Position numbers and translations under genes: made by a program. The notes below the pieces were generated by a model. It was given only the letters and a program-made list of their open reading frames with translations, did no database searches and had not been told where the DNA came from. From assembly GCA_937877625.1 (NCBI GenBank), contig CALFJG010000015.1:1-56157 (forward strand): a DNA stretch of 56,157 bases, in the 5' to 3' direction. Positions 53,182 to 56,157 of this stretch are shown in pieces; position 1 is the stretch's first letter, and each line of letters opens with the position of its first letter. This stretch comes from an uncultured Prevotellaceae bacterium. Lineage in GTDB: Bacteria > Bacteroidota > Bacteroidia > Bacteroidales > Bacteroidaceae.

Positions 53182-54945
53182 ATGAAAACTTTTGAAGAAT
53201 TAGGTGTTTCAGAAGCACTGTGTCGTGCGGTGGAAGAAATGGGCTTTGTTGCGCCTATGCCTGTGCAGGAGGCAGTTATTCCTCAGTTGCTTTCTGCTTC
53301 CTCCGATCTCATCGCACTGGCGCAGACCGGCACGGGCAAGACAGCGGCCTACGGTCTTCCGTTGCTCGAACGCACGAAAGGAGAGCAACGGGTGGTGCAG
53401 AGCGTTGTGCTGTGTCCCACGCGCGAACTTTGTCTGCAAATAGCCGACGACTTAAAAGACTTTGCGCGCTATCTCCCCGAGGTACAGGTGGTGCCGGTGT
53501 ACGGCGGCAGTAGCCTCTTGAGCCAGATAGAAGCCCTGCGGCGAGGCGCACACGTTATCGTGGCCACGCCAGGACGCTTAATGGACTTGATGCGCCGCGG
53601 AATAGTGCGGTTTGAAGCTGTCAGCACTGTGGTTCTTGACGAGGCCGACGAGATGCTCTCTATGGGTTTTGAGGAGGATATCGCCGCAATCTTGAGTGCT
53701 ATGCCTTCCAAGCGTCGCACGCTGCTCTTTTCGGCCACGATGAGCCGCGAGGTGGAGCAGGTGGCCAAGAAGTATCTTGGCGAGTATCGCGAGGTAGTGG
53801 TGGGTTCAAGGAACGAAGGGGCAGAACACGTGAGGCATATATATTATATGGTACACGCGCGCGACAAATACGCGGCACTGAAACGTTTGGTGGACTATCA
53901 TCCGCGTATCTATGCCATTGTCTTCTGCCGCACCCGCGCCGAGACGGCCGAGGTGGCCGATGCTCTTATTCGTGACGGCTACAACGCCGAAGCACTCCAC
54001 GGAGACCTCTCGCAGGCGCAGCGCGATTTTACAATGCAGAAATTTCGCGCTCATCTCACACAGCTACTTGTAGCTACAGACGTAGCGGCTCGCGGACTTG
54101 ACGTGGACGACCTCTCGCACGTCATCAACTACGGGCTCCCCGATGATATTGACGTGTACACACATCGTAGCGGACGCACCGGGCGTGCCGGCAAGCAAGG
54201 CACAAGCCTAAGTATTATTCACCTGCGCGAGCGTGGAAAAGTGAGACGCATAGAGCGGCAAATTGGTAAGAACGTTGAGCGTGGCATACTGCCCGAGCCA
54301 CACGAGATATGTACTAAGCAACTCTTCTATGCTATTGACCGTTTGGAACACACTGAGGTGAACGATGCACAGATAGAACCCTTTATGTCCGAGGTGATGC
54401 GCAAACTCTCGTGGCTCTCGCGCGAAGATTTGCTGCGGCGTATGGTTACTCAAGCGTTCGGTCGCTTCCTCTCATACTACGAGGGAGCGCAGCCTATCGA
54501 GCAACCAGAGGAGCGTCCCGCACGTGGCGAAAGAGATGCCAAACACAGTTCACGCGAGTGCGACAAAATCTACAATACTCCAGCGGACTACAAACGCTTA
54601 TTTATCAATATGGGTAAGCGAGACGGCTTTTACGCGCGTGAAATTATCAACCTGCTGAATCGCCACACCGATGGGCGCGTTCCGCTGGGACGAATTGATT
54701 TGCTAACAAACTGCAGTTTCTTTGAGGTGCCACAGGAGCAAGCAGACTATGTGATGCGCCAATTAAATGGAGTACGGGTGGGAAAACGCCAGGTGGTAGT
54801 GGACGATGCTCAGGGCAATGCAAAGCCTCATACCGCTGAACAACGGGCGAACAAAACACCCATCAAAGCAAAACAGAGTAAGAAGCAAAAGAACTTTAAC
54901 GACAAGGCAAGATACAACGATTGGAAGCAATTCTTTCGTCAATAA
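53182..54945 (+). CDS. DEAD-box ATP-dependent RNA helicase with DbpA-type RNA-binding domain
   Basis: The 587-residue DeaD/DbpA-like helicase has a Q motif (GFVAPMPVQ), motif I AQTGTGKT, PTRELC, TPGRLMDL, DEAD, SAT, then VATDVAARGLDVDD and HRSGRTGRAG. After a linker the C-terminus (about 475-545) has the DbpA RNA-binding fold, FINMGKRDGFYAREIINLLN and EVPQEQADYVMRQLNG. A Lys-rich tail ends the protein. It probably remodels rRNA in ribosome assembly. A terminator follows. Confidence 0.94.
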   Translation: MKTFEELGVSEALCRAVEEMGFVAPMPVQEAVIPQLLSASSDLIALAQTGTGKTAAYGLPLLERTKGEQRVVQSVVLCPTRELCLQIADDLKDFARYLPEVQVVPVYGGSSLLSQIEALRRGAHVIVATPGRLMDLMRRGIVRFEAVSTVVLDEADEMLSMGFEEDIAAILSAMPSKRRTLLFSATMSREVEQVAKKYLGEYREVVVGSRNEGAEHVRHIYYMVHARDKYAALKRLVDYHPRIYAIVFCRTRAETAEVADALIRDGYNAEALHGDLSQAQRDFTMQKFRAHLTQLLVATDVAARGLDVDDLSHVINYGLPDDIDVYTHRSGRTGRAGKQGTSLSIIHLRERGKVRRIERQIGKNVERGILPEPHEICTKQLFYAIDRLEHTEVNDAQIEPFMSEVMRKLSWLSREDLLRRMVTQAFGRFLSYYEGAQPIEQPEERPARGERDAKHSSRECDKIYNTPADYKRLFINMGKRDGFYAREIINLLNRHTDGRVPLGRIDLLTNCSFFEVPQEQADYVMRQLNGVRVGKRQVVVDDAQGNAKPHTAEQRANKTPIKAKQSKKQKNFNDKARYNDWKQFFRQ

Positions 54946-54967
54946 GAGGGTATGTCAAAGTCAAGCA

Positions 54968-55004
54968 CCCCCAGAAGTTAGACAGAAAACTTCTGGGGGT
55001 TTTT
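54968..55004 (+). terminator. Rho-independent terminator after the helicase
   Basis: CCCCCAGAAGTT (54968-54979) and AACTTCTGGGGG (54988-54999) form a 12-bp stem followed by TTTTT. The sequence also resembles ends of some IS3-family elements (CCCC..AAGTTAGACAGAAAACTT), but no transposase is present. Confidence 0.82.
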
Positions 55005-55127
55005 CATCGGAAAAGATTTTTCGGAGGACATCTGTGCTTTTTCACCTCCAACAAGTGGATGCGGGCCGGGTACGGCGAGAAGAATCTGAACCTTTGCACC
55101 GAAATTTCAACTTAATATGTTAAGGCT

Positions 55128-55298
55128 ATGGCAAGACCAATCAGAGAGACTCCCGTGCTGAAGGGCGAGGATGCCTTCAACTTCGAGATGCGAAGGCTTC
55201 AGGTTCAGCATATGAGTAAGGAGCAGCGGGCCGAGAACCGCCGCAAACTGGAAGAGGACATTGCTAACTCCCCTATTAAAATTGAATGGTGCTGGTAG
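55128..55298 (+). CDS. Small basic/acidic 56-residue protein preceding a GNAT gene, antitoxin-like position
   Basis: ATG 55128, TAG 55296-55298. The product starts MARPIRETPVLKGEDAFNFE and has a charged helical centre (SKEQRAENRRKLEEDI). Similar short ORFs directly ahead of GNAT acetyltransferase genes are common in Bacteroides and Prevotella. The gap to the GNAT start is 3 bases. By position it could be the antitoxin of a GNAT toxin pair, but there is no recognisable DNA-binding fold. A role as antitoxin is inference. Confidence 0.6.
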   Translation: MARPIRETPVLKGEDAFNFEMRRLQVQHMSKEQRAENRRKLEEDIANSPIKIEWCW

Positions 55299-55301
55299 GC
55301 T

Positions 55302-55619
55302 ATGCGACTCGTTCCCCTCACTCCTGACTACCCGTTGACAGACTTTGACTGCGGCGATGACGACCTCAACAAGTTCCTGCTCAACGATGCCAAGCCTGCG
55401 CAGGAGCTTCGCATTGCCAATACGTTCATCCTTGAGGCAGCCGACGGACGTATTGCCGCTTATTTCTGTCTGCTCAACGACAAAATCAGCAAGGACGAGG
55501 TGATTGGTAGCCGCTGGAAGAAGATTCGCAGCAGTTTCCCACGCGACAAGCAGTTTCGCAGTTATCCCAGCGTCAAGATAGGCCGTTTTGCTGTGTCTAT
55601 GGATTTCCGTGGGAATTAA
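55302..55619 (+). pseudogene. GNAT acetyltransferase, N-terminal part (gene split by inversion)
   Basis: The first 104 residues are a GNAT N-terminus (MRLVPLTPDYPLTDFDCGDD, then DLNKFLLNDA...NTFILEAADGRIAAYFCLLND, and VKIGRFAVSMDFRG). In intact homologues this point continues into the acetyl-CoA binding helix. Here the frame meets AAT TAA immediately after CCGTGGG (55607-55613). The missing C-terminal part is on the opposite strand at 55664-55870, and rejoining at CCGTGGG restores one 172-residue frame. As it stands the product lacks the CoA-binding half and should be inactive. Confidence 0.85.
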
Positions 55620-55877
55620 TAGAACCCACCTATAGCTCCACGCCGCCCTCGCTGGGTGTGTATCTATTCGGCAATCTCCATCATGTCGAAGTACATCAGG
55701 CGGGTATGCTCGTCTTCGTCCTTCTTCGTCAGGTGCAGAAACCCGTTCTTTTCGTAGAAGGGGACGGCAGAGAGGTAGGCATCGACGGTGAGATAATGAA
55801 ACGCCGACACGCTCCGCTCAACACGCAGCTTGTGGACGAGCATCTTCATCATTGTCCTGCCGACATAAAGCCCACGG
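55607..55877. other. 271-bp inverted segment bounded by CCGTGGG / CCCACGG
   Basis: CCGTGGG at 55607-55613 and its complement CCCACGG at 55871-55877 bound a segment containing the end of the GNAT gene in reverse. The left junction then reads AATTAATAGAACCCACCT, a terminus of the mini-element family. The right junction continues TTTAGTTTG, the adjoining part of the same terminus. Reversing the segment rebuilds both the GNAT gene and the element end, CAAACTAAACCGTGGG next to AATTAATAGAACCCACCT. This is two-way evidence that an inversion occurred. Confidence 0.82.
55664..55870 (-). pseudogene. GNAT acetyltransferase, C-terminal part (inverted)
   Basis: The minus-strand frame LYVGRTMMKMLVHKL, then FHYLTVDAYLSAVPFYEKNG and RLMYFDMMEIAE, is the acetyl-CoA-binding and C-terminal portion of a GNAT enzyme: 68 residues then TAG. 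Codon phase at the CCGTGGG boundary matches the N-terminal part exactly (FRG then LYVGRT). The apparent ORF upstream to 55960 is antisense to, or out of frame with, the restriction gene fragment and is not a genuine N-terminus. Confidence 0.85.
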
Positions 55878-56157
55878 TTTAGTTTGGCAGTTGGCGAGGA
55901 TTTCCTTGCGCTTCTCCGTGGATATGAAAAAGGCTTCATTGCAGCCCGTCTTGATGCCATAGTAGATTTGAATATCCCAGTCTTTCAATGGTGTTCCAAC
56001 GGCTTCTATCTTACGTTTGATGCTCTGTCCGATAGGTGAGAGAATCATCCAACTGTCGGAGGAAGCGAAATGGCATCGGTTGGCGTGTGTTTGTACGAAA
56101 TCGTTCAATTTTTTTCGCAAACCCGATGCAAACCCCTCTGCTTTTTTCGATATTTTG
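55818..56157 (-). pseudogene. Type IIG restriction-modification enzyme fragment, truncated at its 3' side (5' part beyond window)
   Basis: The minus-strand frame is open at the window edge and reads SSDSWMILSPIGQSIKRKIE, then GTPLKDWDIQIYYGIKTGCN and EAFFISTEKRKEILANCQT. This is the start of the TaqI-like specificity region of Eco57I/type IIG enzymes (GIKTGxNEAFFI). After ANCQT, at about 55886, it runs into the mini-element terminus and then out-of-frame GNAT sequence, stopping at 55818. The expected next block (IRPILRGRDIKRY-like) and the rest of the specificity domain are absent. The methyltransferase part should lie to the right, outside the window. Confidence 0.78.

Noticed and set aside
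54966..55006. End of an IS3-family insertion sequence
   Set aside because: The sequence resembles such ends but no transposase remnant or second end is visible. Terminator is the simpler reading.
55664..55960. A complete 98-residue minus-strand GNAT
   Set aside because: Residues before the CCGTGGG boundary derive from a different frame of the restriction-gene sequence. Only the part from 55870 down is GNAT.

Overview
The window looks like a chromosomal segment of a Bacteroidota member, most probably order Bacteroidales and close to Prevotellaceae. The evidence is promoters of the TTTG-N18/20-TAnnTTTG type, a DUF4492 gene ahead of cydAB, DUF5606 and DUF3109 genes, a long NusB, and large secreted proteins ending in DLQGRR...G(I/V)Y(I/V)VNGK tails. 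The genus cannot be fixed by eye.

Layout. (1) 1-6470: two divergent paralogous secreted proteins, the left one cut by the window edge. They are separated by a 755-bp segment bounded by near-identical ~157-bp inverted repeats, followed by a 53-codon ORF and a terminator. (2) 6530-16400: a repeat cluster, mnmA and dsbD on the minus strand, then rpoN, a PAP2-like membrane gene, purE, ispG and nadB on the plus strand. (3) 16440-21100: a DUF805 protein with a Gly-Trp-Pro-Gln tail, tpx, and the cytochrome bd set DUF4492-cydA-cydB. (4) 21210-27115: a 1471-aa secreted sialidase-like protein, a second repeat cluster and an SDR oxidoreductase. (5) 27335-34228: a housekeeping run nusB-yajC-ybbR-coaE-DUF5606-ung-DUF3109, converging on pyrC and a family 2 glycosyltransferase. 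(6) 34436-44494: a division and cell-wall run rsmH-ftsL-ftsI-murE-mraY-murD-ftsW, ending in a secreted cyclophilin. (7) 44537-48000: tRNA-Gln, a YgjP-like metallopeptidase, a third repeat cluster, tRNA-Arg, tRNA-Leu and cysS. (8) 48265-52209: four FKBP-type prolyl isomerases in a row with palindromic mini-elements between them. (9) 52452-56157: a sirtuin, a DEAD-box helicase, then an accessory end holding a small ORF, a GNAT acetyltransferase gene split into two opposite-strand halves, and a truncated type IIG restriction-modification fragment.

Most genes are ordinary housekeeping genes. The unusual material is in the DNA architecture. The GNAT gene at 55302-55870 is rejoined exactly, in frame, by inverting the 271 bp between CCGTGGG and CCCACGG. 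The segment between the two surface-protein genes carries an outward promoter on one side only, so it could be an orientation switch. Three intergenic sites carry arrays of TTAA-centred 21-bp units with a conserved tail. A family of palindromic mini-elements with ends like AGGTGGGTTCTATTAATT recurs, and one such end forms the broken GNAT/restriction junction. All calls were made by reading the sequence; no database search was possible.
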